A DNA stretch of 35,179 nucleotides from Planctomycetota bacterium (GTDB lineage Bacteria; Planctomycetota; Planctomycetia; Pirellulales; Pirellulaceae): contig CAUJKA010000058.1 of the NCBI GenBank assembly GCA_963204965.1, positions 1 through 35,179 on the forward strand, in the 5' to 3' direction. Below, piece by piece: positions 14,502-24,184 of the stretch. Position numbers and translations under genes: made by a program. The notes beneath the pieces were generated by a model. The model saw nothing but the letters and a program-made list of their open reading frames with translations. It did not search any database and was not told the DNA's origin. The stretch's first letter is position 1. Each line of letters starts with the position of its first letter.

Positions 14502-16532
14502 ATGGACACGATTCACCCCAAGCGGGCCTACCCCATGATTCGACTTTCCTTCCAATCGTTCGTCTTGTGCACCCTTCTTTTCGGGATGCCATTCAGGACT
14601 CAAGCTGGTGAACCCACAGGAAAGCTGGCCTCGTTCGCAGCACCGCGGACTTGGTCGGATGCGACTGGAAAATTCAAGATCGAAGGCAAGCTGAAGTTTG
14701 CGGACAGCAACGAAGTTCAGATCGCTCAGACCAACGGGAAAGCCGTTAAGATCAAGATCGATGGACTCAGTAATGCCGACCAGACTTTCGTGAAGTCGTT
14801 TTTGGAAGCCGAGGCTAAAGCAGGAAGCGAAGGCGATGACGACAATCCCTTCAAAGTCGTGGGAGAAGCGCCGAAGGGTGGCATGAATTCCGGCGCTGGC
14901 AAAGGTTCCGGCAAGAGCTCAAGTCAGTCCGTGGTTGTTCCAGCGACCGATGCTTCTGAGCCCGAAAAGCGACAGCCCATCGTCAAAGGCGCTAGGCTGA
15001 TCGCCTCCAAGCTCGACAAGGCATTTTGGGCAGCTAAACCCGCGCTTGGTTTTCCTGAGATTACATTCGAAGAGTTCGCTGTTGTTACGGATCTCAAGAA
15101 ATCGTTTCATTCGGGTCAACGGATGTTAACTGCTGGCAAGGCCGGCATCTCCGTGATTGGTAGTTATCAAGACGGCAAAGAAGGCTACAGTCGCATTGCC
15201 GTGGTTCGCGCAAGCGATAGTAGCGTTATGGACACGATCGAATATAAAACGCCTTGGAAGCTGATGGCAATCAGCTCCGATGGCTCGCGTATCGCTGCAG
15301 TGCGTATCGAAGCTTGGGACAAAGGCAATGACGTTGGCATCTTCAAAGTCACCAAGACCGGTATTGTTCCCGACTTTCAATTCACCGCTGGTGGCGGCTC
15401 ATGGGACGAACTGCATTTCGTTGGATTTGCGGCCAGCAACAAACTGATCACCATCAGTCAGAAGCACAATCTAGTCGTTTGGGATATCGCAGCCGAAAAA
15501 CCGAAAGCTTTGTTTCAAGGCAATAGCGGCGGCGCGTTGAGCGCTGAACTTAGTCCCGCAGGCGAGCTGATGGCTCTACCAGCCGGCAATGCCATCGCCG
15601 TAATCGATATCGCCACTGCCAAGGTCGTTGGATTAATCGAACGCGATAATCGAGCCTTACAAATTGCCTTCTCCTCGGACGGTACCAAGCTGGCCGCCTA
15701 CCAGCCTTTCTCGGTCACGATCTACAACATGGAAACCGGTAAGGAACTCAATCGCTTAGCGGTCTCCGACTTCGACCCCAACGTTCCGCTGAATTGGCTA
15801 GGATCGTACATCATGGTCGGTTCAGTAGTCTACGATGTGGATCGAAGTCTACCTCTTTGGACTTATGAAAACAAAGCGACCGCACGATCTTGTCTTGGAT
15901 CATATCTCTTCTGCGCCTTTGGCGGCGACAAGGGAACTAACGTTGCCGTCAATCGCATTCCCCACGAACAAGCAATTCAAGCGGCATCGACAATTGACCC
16001 AGAGAGCATCTATGCGATTCGTCCTGGTGACAGCGTAGCGATCGAGTACAACTTTGGCACCGCGCCCTCCGATGCTCAGATGGCAATTCGCAATACGGTC
16101 GAAGAGAAGGTTCGCAATCAAGGCTGGAAGATTAGCAACACCGCGTCGAACACGATCCTTGTTGAACTGGAACAAGGTAAACAAGAGACCGAAGAGTACT
16201 ACACGCGTGAAGGCTTTGGCCCCTTTCTACCCCCGCCAGGTTTTGGACCGCGACCGTCCGGGCCACTAGAGTCCGTAACGTTCACGCCTTGGACTCACAA
16301 GATCACAATTCAATGCGGTGCCAACCAAGTGTTCCAAGCGGTGCATGTCCGTGGAGCCCCCGATAACTTTCGCACGAAGGATGGCGAGTCGACTCAAGCC
16401 TACGTGACTCGTCACTGCCAACCCTCGCCAAGTTACTTTCAGACTCTTCAGATTCCACCGCACATTCTCAAGCCGGAATTCAAAGGCGGGCTAGGAAAGT
16501 CAGTGATTTCCGGCAATGGACTAGGGAACTGA
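14502..16532 (+). CDS. Secreted SHD1-domain protein with WD40-like beta-propeller
   Basis: 676 residues. The ATG at 14502 follows GAGG by six bases; Met12 (14535) would give a shorter, standard signal peptide. Hydrophobic segment SFVLCTLLFGMPFRTQAGEP marks export. Residues ~49-105 (RTWSDATGKFKIEGKL, KAVKIKIDGLSNADQTFV) match the SLA1 homology domain 1 (SHD1) common in planctomycete secreted proteins. After an acidic, Gly/Ser-rich linker, residues ~200-480 show propeller-like repeats (e.g. LVVWDIAAEKPKALF, VAVIDIATAKVVGLI). The ~180-residue C-terminal domain is not recognised and includes a proline-rich GFGPFLPPPGFGPRP turn. Function unknown. It may be a surface-located interaction scaffold. 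Confidence 0.8.
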   Translation: MDTIHPKRAYPMIRLSFQSFVLCTLLFGMPFRTQAGEPTGKLASFAAPRTWSDATGKFKIEGKLKFADSNEVQIAQTNGKAVKIKIDGLSNADQTFVKSFLEAEAKAGSEGDDDNPFKVVGEAPKGGMNSGAGKGSGKSSSQSVVVPATDASEPEKRQPIVKGARLIASKLDKAFWAAKPALGFPEITFEEFAVVTDLKKSFHSGQRMLTAGKAGISVIGSYQDGKEGYSRIAVVRASDSSVMDTIEYKTPWKLMAISSDGSRIAAVRIEAWDKGNDVGIFKVTKTGIVPDFQFTAGGGSWDELHFVGFAASNKLITISQKHNLVVWDIAAEKPKALFQGNSGGALSAELSPAGELMALPAGNAIAVIDIATAKVVGLIERDNRALQIAFSSDGTKLAAYQPFSVTIYNMETGKELNRLAVSDFDPNVPLNWLGSYIMVGSVVYDVDRSLPLWTYENKATARSCLGSYLFCAFGGDKGTNVAVNRIPHEQAIQAASTIDPESIYAIRPGDSVAIEYNFGTAPSDAQMAIRNTVEEKVRNQGWKISNTASNTILVELEQGKQETEEYYTREGFGPFLPPPGFGPRPSGPLESVTFTPWTHKITIQCGANQVFQAVHVRGAPDNFRTKDGESTQAYVTRHCQPSPSYFQTLQIPPHILKPEFKGGLGKSVISGNGLGN

Positions 16533-16629
16533 AGTTCCAGATGATTAAATCAACGGCTCGCTAGCCTAGAAAATAGCGAGTAAATGTGGACAATGCTTGT
16601 TCTATCTTCATGAAAGAAGGAACAAGTCA

Positions 16630-17748
16630 ATGCTACGAATGCTTCCATGTCTGTTGATTGTCGCGGGGTTGCTTCCCGCAATTGCATCCGCTGATGATCC
16701 GTTGCAAACGCTGGGGAAATCTTCGAAAGATACGCAGCAAGCCAAAGCGGTCGTACAAAAGCTGCTCTCGCAAAAAGATCTCAGCTTGACTGCTGTTCTG
16801 ACTGCGATGAAGTCTCAGAATGACATCGCCAAGAACTACTATCTCTCGGTGGCACAAGCGGTTGCTGATCGCGAGCCAACTCAATCGGTGGAAGCTTGCA
16901 AGCAGTTCCTCACACAACGCGATCAAGATTCCACAGCTCGCTATTGGGCCTTCACTTATGTGACGACCTACCTGCCAACGATGCGAGAAAAGCTGCTCGA
17001 CTCCATGATCGATGACCCGTGTCCCGAACTGCGATTCGATGCGATCGAGCTGCAGATCAAGCGACTGGAGACAACGCCACCCGCAACGGCTGAGGCTAAG
17101 CAAGCTGCGTACGATAGACTGCTGCAATTGGCGAGACTGCCCGAACAAGTTCAACGCGTCGCCAAACTGCTGGACGAATCTGGTAAGAAGGTTGAACTTC
17201 TGAAGCACTTTGGATTCCTCGCCAACTGGAATGTGGTGGGACCTTTCGACAATGTGGGTCAAGCCAGCTTCAACGTGGCTTATGCACCGGAGAAAGAGTA
17301 CTTGGAAAACAAGCTCGCTGGAAAGCTTGACTCGCTAAAGTACGACGGCAAGGAAAAAGGGCTGACATGGAAGCCGATCGAAACCGACAAGCCCGATGGC
17401 AAAGTCGATCTGAATGTGGCTTACAACAATGCCAAAGGTGCAGTGGTCTATGCCGTGGGAAGCTTTGAATCTGCTAAGAATCAAACTGCCGAAATTCGTG
17501 TGGGCTGCCCTAACGCAATCAAGGTTTGGGTTGAAGGCAAGCTAGTTATTGATCGCGAGGTCTACCACGCCGGTGATCAGATCGATCAGTACATCGCTCC
17601 CATTCAACTTAAGGCTGGCAAGAACTCGATCCTGGTCAAAGTCTGTCAAAATGAACAGACCGAACAATGGGCTCAGGATTGGTCATTCCAACTGCGCATC
17701 TCTGATCCAACTGGTTTAGCAATTCAGTCCTCGGTCGCTTCAAGATAG
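16630..17748 (+). CDS. Secreted protein with C-terminal beta-sandwich domain, unknown function
   Basis: 372 residues from the ATG at 16630, preceded by AGAAGGAA at a suitable distance; an upstream TTG (16597) would add 11 residues and spoil the signal peptide. Signal peptide MLRMLPCLLIVAGLLPAIASADD. The middle (~20-190) is helical and HEAT-like in pattern (ARYWAFTYVTTYLP, LRFDAIELQIKRLE). The motif NWNVVGPFDNVG (about 200) introduces a galactose-binding-like beta domain ending in GKNSILVKVCQN. The WxxxGPF(D/W) motif is frequent in planctomycete and Bacteroidetes secreted proteins. It lies 13 bases before the PQQ-type propeller gene, so the two are probably co-expressed. Confidence 0.75.
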   Translation: MLRMLPCLLIVAGLLPAIASADDPLQTLGKSSKDTQQAKAVVQKLLSQKDLSLTAVLTAMKSQNDIAKNYYLSVAQAVADREPTQSVEACKQFLTQRDQDSTARYWAFTYVTTYLPTMREKLLDSMIDDPCPELRFDAIELQIKRLETTPPATAEAKQAAYDRLLQLARLPEQVQRVAKLLDESGKKVELLKHFGFLANWNVVGPFDNVGQASFNVAYAPEKEYLENKLAGKLDSLKYDGKEKGLTWKPIETDKPDGKVDLNVAYNNAKGAVVYAVGSFESAKNQTAEIRVGCPNAIKVWVEGKLVIDREVYHAGDQIDQYIAPIQLKAGKNSILVKVCQNEQTEQWAQDWSFQLRISDPTGLAIQSSVASR

Positions 17749-17761
17749 GAATTTCTCAATT

Positions 17762-19021
17762 ATGAAAACTTTGAAGTTAGCAACCTTGCCAAGGCTGATT
17801 CCCACCGGACTTACTCTGGCAGTAAGTTTGTTTTGCACGACTCACTGTAGTGCACAGTGGACTGGATTCTTGGGTAACCGAGGCAACCCCGTCACGACCG
17901 CTTCCGTAATTCCAGACAGCTTTGCAGTTGAGAAAGATGGGGCAGCGGCGGTCAACATTGCGTGGCGACGCGAGTTGCCTGGACGCAGCGTCAGCGGTCC
18001 GATCGTCCTTGGCGACAAGGTCATCACCACCAGCAGCTCCGCAATGGAAGGTCGCTGGGGCAGCACAACGGCCGTTGATGCGAAGAATGGAAACATCGTT
18101 TGGACGCGAAGCATTAAGACAACGGGGCGACCTTACTGTCACCCGACCAGTGCCAATGCCGCGCCAACGCCTTGTAGCGATGGCCAGCGAGTCTTCTCGT
18201 TCTTTAGCTCGAACGATCTCGTTTGCTACGATCTTGATGGCAACCTGCAGTGGTTCCGAAGCTTAGTTGACGCGCACCCATTGGCTGGTAACGACGTAGG
18301 CATGAGTGCCTCGCCGGTAGTCACCGATGGAGTCGTCATTGTTTGTGTTGAATGCCAAGCGGATTCGTTTGCAGCCGGCATCGACGCAGCAACTGGCGTA
18401 ACGCTATGGGAATTGGCTAGACCTCGCAAAGCCAACTGGTCCTCGCCAGTCGTTGTCACAGGAACAGACGGCAAGAATGTCGTTGTCGTTCACGCGGGCA
18501 ACTCCGCGGTCGGCGTAGAACCTAAAACAGGCAAGTCTGTGTGGGAACTGGACGAAAAGTGCTCGACCATCGCCAGCGCCTCGTTTGTCAATGGAACGCT
18601 TTACCTGCCTGCTGGTGGAGTCAAAGCTTATCGCATCGGCGCGAGCAGCGACAAGCCAACGCTGAATTGGTCCGCTCAGAAAATCAACCCATCTTCTGCC
18701 TCGCTTGCCGTTGTCGATTCGTTTGGACTTCTGGGATTGAACCGAGGCGTGTTGGTTTGCTGTGATGATAAAGGCGAACTCAAATGGCAAGCTCGTCTAC
18801 CTGATGCGGGACAGTTCTGGTCAACTCCCGTGATCGCAGGCCGCAAGCTTTTTGCTGCCGATGCGAAGGGCAAATGCTTCGTCGTCGATCTTCGCGATGA
18901 CAAAGGCGAAGTCCTAACCGTCACGGACTTGGGCGCCGAAGTTTTGGGCTCGCCTGCCGTTGGTGCCGACGGACTTTACGTTCGTTCCACCGATGCGTTG
19001 TGGAAGATCAAACAGCTTTAA
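17762..19021 (+). CDS. Secreted PQQ-binding-like beta-propeller protein
   Basis: 419 residues with signal peptide (LTLAVSLFCTTHCSAQ). The mature start WTGFLGNRGNPV is the W-x-x-F-x-G-x-x-x opening of the family. Propeller blades follow with the typical pattern of a variable strand then G-x-x-x-W (TAVDAKNGNIVWTRSI, GIDAATGVTLWELA, GVEPKTGKSVWELD, CDDKGELKWQARL). Such quinoprotein-like propellers in planctomycetes usually lack dehydrogenase catalytic residues and are thought to bind or scaffold. Ribosome site AGGAATTTC precedes the ATG. It sits between a secreted protein (13 bases) and mutS (42 bases). Confidence 0.87.
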   Translation: MKTLKLATLPRLIPTGLTLAVSLFCTTHCSAQWTGFLGNRGNPVTTASVIPDSFAVEKDGAAAVNIAWRRELPGRSVSGPIVLGDKVITTSSSAMEGRWGSTTAVDAKNGNIVWTRSIKTTGRPYCHPTSANAAPTPCSDGQRVFSFFSSNDLVCYDLDGNLQWFRSLVDAHPLAGNDVGMSASPVVTDGVVIVCVECQADSFAAGIDAATGVTLWELARPRKANWSSPVVVTGTDGKNVVVVHAGNSAVGVEPKTGKSVWELDEKCSTIASASFVNGTLYLPAGGVKAYRIGASSDKPTLNWSAQKINPSSASLAVVDSFGLLGLNRGVLVCCDDKGELKWQARLPDAGQFWSTPVIAGRKLFAADAKGKCFVVDLRDDKGEVLTVTDLGAEVLGSPAVGADGLYVRSTDALWKIKQL

Positions 19022-19063
19022 TCAGTTACACCTCGAAGATCACGTTGGAAGGAATCGCCCGCA

Positions 19064-21688
19064 ATGTCAGTCAGCTCTGCTTCCGTTTCACCCATGCAGC
19101 GCCAGTACGACGAAGCCAAAGCGGCCTGCGGTGACGCCATTCTTTTGTTTCGAGTCGGCGACTTTTACGAACTGTTCCACGAAGACGCGCGCACTTGTGG
19201 CCGCGTCTTGGGAATGACGGTCACCAGCCGCGACAAGGGCGAGAATCCTACGCCCATGGCCGGGTTCCCGCATCATCAATTGGAAGCCTACCTGAGCAAG
19301 TTGATTCGCTTGGGATTCCGAGTCGCAGTTTGCGATCAGGTGGAAGATCCGCGCGAGGCTAAGGGTATCGTTCGTCGTGAAGTCACGCGAATCGTTACCG
19401 CTGGTACGTTGACCGATGATGCGCTGCTGGATCCACTGCAGACCAATTTGCTTGTGTCGGTGTTTTCGATCAATCCAGGCAAGCCTGATCCTGATGCAAA
19501 GATCGGATTGGCGTGGACCGAGTTATCTACGGGGCGATTTGAAGCGGGTGTATTCTCGCGAGCCAGATTGCTAGACGAACTCGCCCGACTTGAGCCATCG
19601 GAAGTTCTCTTGCGAGAGGATGACGCGGCCCTTTCTCCTGGCAACGACTATGGCTGGGCTGTCACGCTTCGACCGACTTGGCAGTTCAATTCCGATGAAG
19701 CCCGACGACAATTGTGTCAGCACTTTGGTACTCGCAGCTTGGAAGGCATGGGATGGAACGATTCCGAAGATGGTCCCGCCATCGGCGCGGCCGGTGCGAT
19801 CCTGGCCTATCTTCAAGAGACACAAAAGACGTCGCTGATTCATCTTCGAAGCTTGCTTCCCCGGCGCCAAGGCAAGACTCTGGAGATCGACGCCGCGACT
19901 CGTCGATCGCTAGAGATTACGCAAACGATGCGCGATCGCCAACGCGAAGGCTCTTTGCTATCGATCATCGACCAGACATGCACCTCGATGGGCTCGCGAA
20001 TGTTGGCAGGTTGGATGGCCAATCCGCTTTTGGATCTCGCTGAAATTAAGCAACGACACGCGGCCGTTCAAGAACTGGTCGAAGCTGCGGCTCTGCGCAA
20101 GTCATTGCGTCAATCGCTGACAGGCATCTACGACTTGCAGCGATTGCTGGGACGTGTTGCCACAGGTCGCGCCAGCCCGCGGGATCTTTTGCAGGTCGGT
20201 TCGACTTTGCAACGCTTGCCTGAGCTGAAAGAAGAACTAGAAGGCTGTAACAGTCAACGGCTTTTCGATCTTCAAGATCAATTGCAACTTTGTTCCGAGT
20301 TGCGTGAACGATTGCTCTGCACGCTGGTTGAAGAATGCCCGCTGCATACACGCGATGGCGGATTCATTCGAAGCGGCTGCAACGCTCAACTGGACGAGTT
20401 TCGGCAGTTGGCTACGGGCGGCAAGCAGTGGATTGCGCAGTACTTGGCCGATCAAATTCAAAAGACTGGCATCACGACTTTAAAGGTAGGCTATACCAAA
20501 GTCTTCGGCTATTACTTGGAAGTCACCAATTCTCAAAAGGAGAAGGTGCCCGATTACTTTGAACGCAAGCAAACATTGAAAAATGCCGAGCGTTACGTAA
20601 CCGACGAATTGAAAGAGTACGAAACCAAAGTGCTCTCTGCCGACGAGCAATCGCTGGTGCTTGAGCAGGAGATCTTCGTTGACCTTCGCAATCGCACCGC
20701 GGCTCAATTGCCTCAGCTTCTTCAATCAGCGGCGATACTTGCCGAGTTGGATGTGCTGGCTGGGCTGGCTGAGCTTGCGGTGCAACATGGCTATGTGCGG
20801 CCCGAAATGACCGATGGTTGCGAACTGGAAATCATCGAAGGCCGGCATCCCGTTCTCGATGCTACCACGCCCAAAGGAACGTTCGTTCCGAATGATGTAT
20901 TAGTCGGCGGCACGCATCGCCCCATCGTGCTCATTACCGGTCCCAACATGGCTGGTAAGAGCACCTATATTCGTCAAGTCGCTTTGATCACGTTGATGGC
21001 TCAGCTTGGTAGTTTTGTTCCAGCCGCGCGAGCTAAGGTGGGTGTGGTCGATCGAATCTTTGCACGAGTCGGTGCAAGCGATGAACTATCGCGCGGGCAA
21101 AGTACGTTCATGGTTGAGATGGTCGAGACGGCTAGGATTCTTAACACGGCCACACAGCGTAGCTTGATCATCTTGGACGAAATTGGCCGAGGCACCAGCA
21201 CCTATGATGGACTGAGCCTTGCATGGGCGATCGTCGAACACTTGCACGACAAGATCGGCGCGCGAACGCTCTTTGCAACGCACTATCATGAGCTTACGCA
21301 GCTTGAAAAGTCTTTGCCTGGTGTGCAGAACTTTAACGTCGCCGTTAAAGAATGGGACGACAACATCGTTTTCCTCCACCGCATTGTTCCAGGTGGTGCC
21401 GATCGAAGTTACGGTATCCACGTAGCTAGGTTAGCGGGGATTCCTCAAGCCGTGAACAAGCGCGCCAAAGAGATCTTGATTCAGCTTGAGTCGGATCACG
21501 TCAACCATCGCGGCGACTCTAAGATCACGCCGCCACAACGCAAGAGCGACACCCCGATTCAGCTCACCTTATTCGAATTTGGAACACATCCGGTGGTTGA
21601 GAAGATTCGTGACCTCGACATTCACAGCACGACACCGCTTCAAGCTCTTCAGCTTCTCGAACAACTGAAGCAAGAGGCCGAAAAGTAG
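19064..21688 (+). CDS. mutS: DNA mismatch repair protein MutS
   Basis: 874 residues, normal for MutS1. Recognises mismatches and initiates repair with MutL. The mismatch-contacting F-x-E motif is in GDFYELF (Phe34, Glu36). The core and clamp region contains KVGYTKVFGYYLEV. The ABC-type ATPase has Walker A GPNMAGKST (626-634), the signature region DELSRGQSTFMVEMVE, Walker B LIILDEIGRGTST and the switch motif ATHYHEL. The C-terminal helix-turn-helix ends in LLEQLKQEAEK. Start chosen at ATG 19064 because GGAAGGA precedes it. Transcribed behind two secreted-protein genes with only 42 bases between, an unusual context. The four-hairpin repeat follows its stop and may serve as its 3' end. Confidence 0.97.
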   Translation: MSVSSASVSPMQRQYDEAKAACGDAILLFRVGDFYELFHEDARTCGRVLGMTVTSRDKGENPTPMAGFPHHQLEAYLSKLIRLGFRVAVCDQVEDPREAKGIVRREVTRIVTAGTLTDDALLDPLQTNLLVSVFSINPGKPDPDAKIGLAWTELSTGRFEAGVFSRARLLDELARLEPSEVLLREDDAALSPGNDYGWAVTLRPTWQFNSDEARRQLCQHFGTRSLEGMGWNDSEDGPAIGAAGAILAYLQETQKTSLIHLRSLLPRRQGKTLEIDAATRRSLEITQTMRDRQREGSLLSIIDQTCTSMGSRMLAGWMANPLLDLAEIKQRHAAVQELVEAAALRKSLRQSLTGIYDLQRLLGRVATGRASPRDLLQVGSTLQRLPELKEELEGCNSQRLFDLQDQLQLCSELRERLLCTLVEECPLHTRDGGFIRSGCNAQLDEFRQLATGGKQWIAQYLADQIQKTGITTLKVGYTKVFGYYLEVTNSQKEKVPDYFERKQTLKNAERYVTDELKEYETKVLSADEQSLVLEQEIFVDLRNRTAAQLPQLLQSAAILAELDVLAGLAELAVQHGYVRPEMTDGCELEIIEGRHPVLDATTPKGTFVPNDVLVGGTHRPIVLITGPNMAGKSTYIRQVALITLMAQLGSFVPAARAKVGVVDRIFARVGASDELSRGQSTFMVEMVETARILNTATQRSLIILDEIGRGTSTYDGLSLAWAIVEHLHDKIGARTLFATHYHELTQLEKSLPGVQNFNVAVKEWDDNIVFLHRIVPGGADRSYGIHVARLAGIPQAVNKRAKEILIQLESDHVNHRGDSKITPPQRKSDTPIQLTLFEFGTHPVVEKIRDLDIHSTTPLQALQLLEQLKQEAEK

Positions 21689-21693
21689 TACCT

Positions 21694-21836
21694 CGTTCCG
21701 AGGCTCTGCCTTGGAACGCACTGTCTTCGAGGCTCCGCCTCGCCAAGCAGGTAAGTACGCATGTCTATAGGATCAGCAAAATCCAGGCGGAGCCTGCAAG
21801 ACACTGAATTACTAGGCAGAGCCTAGTAACTAGTTG
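21694..21836 (-). repeat. Four-hairpin composite repeat, copy B (inverted)
   Basis: Reverse complement of the block at 8387-8529. Its hairpins are 21694-21718 (loop TCT), one around GAGGCTCCGCCTC (near 21729-21742), one around CAGGCGGAGCCTG (21784-21796) and one with core CTAGGCAGAGCCTAG (21812-21826). Two of the hairpins match copy A exactly. The spacer keeps its length with roughly eight substitutions, and the outer arm of the last stem has decayed. It fills the gap between convergent mutS and lnt, ending four bases before the lnt stop codon. Confidence 0.85.
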
Positions 21837-21840
21837 CAGA

Positions 21841-23484
21841 CTAAGTTGATTTTGATGAAGTTCGCCGGTTCGCCCAAGCTGCACCGACGAGCACGGCGAT
21901 TGCAACCCAAGCTGGCCAGTTACCCAACATTTGATACAGGGTCTTATCGCGGCGCAGGTAGACTTCTGATTGAAAAGCTCCCGTCAGATCTGCATCCAAA
22001 TACTGGTCATAACTACCCCATGGATTGATGATGCACGAGACTCCCGTGCCTGCGGAACGAACTAAATAGCGACGATTTTCGATCGCTCGAAGGCGTGCAA
22101 GCTTGAGATGCTGACGCCGCGCGACAGGAGACTCGAAGGCGGAATCATTGATGATGCAAACCAGCAATTCGGCTCCAGCAGCAACAGTCTTTCGCGTGAC
22201 CTCAGCTAGGGTGTCTTCGTAGCAGATGATCACACCGATCTTATGACCACCGGGAATCGTTAGAGGACTGTCGGAGGTTCCAGGTTCGAAGTATTCGCCC
22301 AATTGAAACCAATCGTGTAACTCAGGATACGTTTTTTCCCCCGGCACATACTCGCCCAATGGCAAAAGGCTGCGTTTGTGGTAGCGATCGACAATCTCTC
22401 CGTTGGTATCCACCAAAAAGGCTGTTTGATAAACGGGAGTTTCCGTATCGCGATCGCCGTAAAAACTGCGCCCACCCAGGATTACCGAAGCTGGCAAGCC
22501 CACCAAGTACTCGGAGTTGATCATCGGTGGCTTGGATAGTTCCAAGACATGATCTGGGTCTGCAAAGCTCGTCAAATCGCCCGAGTGAACACCGAGCGTT
22601 GATTCGGGCCAAATGAATAGGTCGACGTCTTTCATTGCCAAGGATCTCTCGCGCATGTTCGGCAATCCGACTCGGAGCGATGGATCCTCTTGAACGACTC
22701 CTATCTGAATTGGCGTTCCCGCCTTCTGATCCAATAGGCTAGTACATATTACCCCATACCCCAAGGTTGCAACGAAAACGCATGCACAAACCGCAAGGCC
22801 TCGACGTGCTGCTGAGCGTCGCAAGTGCGTTTTGGGGCTCAACAGGTCCCAGATTAATGTTGGAAGGAATGCGATGGAAAGAACCATCAGCGAGACGGTT
22901 GAGGTGCCACCGAGGTCTATGGATTGAACCAGTGTCAAAGCGCCCAGTTGCGAATGCGCTAAAGTCCATCGGAAGACTCGCGGCAAAAATGCTTCAAGGA
23001 CGATCCAAAGGCAAATTGGTATCAACATTCCGGTGACTGTCGCGTGTCGTTGCCGAGTCGCGGCCACCGAGTAACCGACTATCACAAACAACAAACTCTC
23101 CCAAGCAACCAACAGAGAAAACACCAATCGCGGATTGGTTCCTTCCTGATTCATTACATAGGCCAACATTTGCTCAGCCCATGAAAATGATAGGCCTAGC
23201 GAGATCGCACCGAAAAGCAATGCATAGAGAGCTGCACCACGAGGCGTAGAACGAGCGGCGACGGTTAAAAAACCGGCCATCGAAATCCAAGTAATCCACC
23301 AACCGTCCGCGCCAGTCCAATCAAGAGAGAAGAATCCGCCAAGCAGTACAAGAAATATGACTTTGGCGAATACGACGACTACTGACTGGATCGTGGAGGA
23401 AGTTGATTCGGAACTTAACTTGTCAGACGGCTTATCTGACGCTGATCGATTCGCAGTGGACTCTTCAAGCTGGTGTTTGGGCAT
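21841..23484 (-). CDS. lnt: Apolipoprotein N-acyltransferase
   Basis: 547 residues from ATG at 23484, which is preceded by AAGGTGATT; an upstream in-frame ATG (23556) lies well inside the preceding gene and is less likely. Lnt adds the third acyl chain to lipoproteins in the membrane. The N-terminal half has about six to eight transmembrane helices. The nitrilase-like half holds the triad: Glu in FIWPES (residue 294), Lys in RYHKRSLLPLGEY (residue 370) and Cys in IICYED (residue 421). The E. coli essential residues equivalent to E343 and the C-Y-E triplet are also present. The start overlaps the regulator gene's end by 20 bases, so they form an operon. A final transmembrane helix is at the C-terminus. 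Confidence 0.92.
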   Translation of the reverse strand: MPKHQLEESTANRSASDKPSDKLSSESTSSTIQSVVVVFAKVIFLVLLGGFFSLDWTGADGWWITWISMAGFLTVAARSTPRGAALYALLFGAISLGLSFSWAEQMLAYVMNQEGTNPRLVFSLLVAWESLLFVIVGYSVAATRQRHATVTGMLIPICLWIVLEAFLPRVFRWTLAHSQLGALTLVQSIDLGGTSTVSLMVLSIAFLPTLIWDLLSPKTHLRRSAARRGLAVCACVFVATLGYGVICTSLLDQKAGTPIQIGVVQEDPSLRVGLPNMRERSLAMKDVDLFIWPESTLGVHSGDLTSFADPDHVLELSKPPMINSEYLVGLPASVILGGRSFYGDRDTETPVYQTAFLVDTNGEIVDRYHKRSLLPLGEYVPGEKTYPELHDWFQLGEYFEPGTSDSPLTIPGGHKIGVIICYEDTLAEVTRKTVAAGAELLVCIINDSAFESPVARRQHLKLARLRAIENRRYLVRSAGTGVSCIINPWGSYDQYLDADLTGAFQSEVYLRRDKTLYQMLGNWPAWVAIAVLVGAAWANRRTSSKST

Positions 23485-24184
23485 AATCACCTTGATACAG
23501 TAGCTTGATTTGAGTCTGGTAATGGGCTTTGACCAATTGATCCCATTCCGCGGCAAACGGCACTAATTCATCAAGCGAGGAAAGCCACACGATCTTCTGG
23601 ATCATGTAGTCCGCAAGATGAAATCTAAAGTCCAAATCGAATGTCGCCTGCGAACCATTAGTTTCCGAGGTGTAAACGCAAGTGGCGTGCAAATAGCCAT
23701 GCACTGAATTGTCGACCAGTATCTTCTCTTCAATGCTGACGCGGTCTGAAGTCAGCAAGCAGAAAATTGGGGTGTACCAGTCGGACACACCGCTGTGGGC
23801 AAAGTATTGATCCTGCAGGGGAAGGCCATCTACGATTCGTCGGCAATCAATTTCGATCTCAGTCTGGCTGCATTGGATGAGTCGGCTACGACAGAAACTG
23901 TCGGCAGCAAAGAAGGCTTGGCTCAGAGCCATGGATGGAATTCTTGCTGATAGCGAAAGCTCTTCAACAGTGACGTGTAGCTGAGCATCGCTAAGCGTCA
24001 TGGCCAAAACTTCGAGCGTTTCTTCCGAAACATTCCCGTGAAGTTCAGCTTTGCGAATCAATCGTTCACAGTAACCTGATCGATAGGCAAGCTCTTGTTG
24101 CGTCCAGCCTTTCCTTTTTCGCAATTCCTTCAAACGTTCACCCCACACGGGAATACCCCGTGCTCCAGCTTGTGTCTTGTGCAT
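23465..24184 (-). CDS. XRE-type HTH regulator with C-terminal NTF2/SnoaL-like domain
   Basis: 239 residues. The helix-turn-helix lies at about 17-70: ERLKELRKRKGWTQQELAYR, SGYCERLIRKAE, then a dimer-like helix ETLEVLAMTL. Residues ~110-225 resemble a SnoaL/NTF2-like fold (DGLPLQDQYFAHSG, FDLDFRFHLADYMIQKIVW), which could bind a small ligand. The combination suggests a ligand-responsive repressor or activator, but the target is unknown. It overlaps lnt by 20 bases and is divergent from the DUF1559 gene. The short block AAAGTG...CACTTT at 24199-24230 upstream might be its operator (weak). Confidence 0.8.
   Translation of the reverse strand: MHKTQAGARGIPVWGERLKELRKRKGWTQQELAYRSGYCERLIRKAELHGNVSEETLEVLAMTLSDAQLHVTVEELSLSARIPSMALSQAFFAADSFCRSRLIQCSQTEIEIDCRRIVDGLPLQDQYFAHSGVSDWYTPIFCLLTSDRVSIEEKILVDNSVHGYLHATCVYTSETNGSQATFDLDFRFHLADYMIQKIVWLSSLDELVPFAAEWDQLVKAHYQTQIKLLYQGDYAQTPA

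Noticed and set aside
16557..16580. Hairpin CTCGCTA...TAGCGAG as terminator after the SHD1 gene
   Set aside because: Weak 7-bp stem with a 10-base loop and no T-tract; left out as a feature.
16633..17262. 209-codon minus-strand frame
   Set aside because: Lies opposite a secreted protein with a good signal peptide and ribosome site; composition typical of an antisense shadow.
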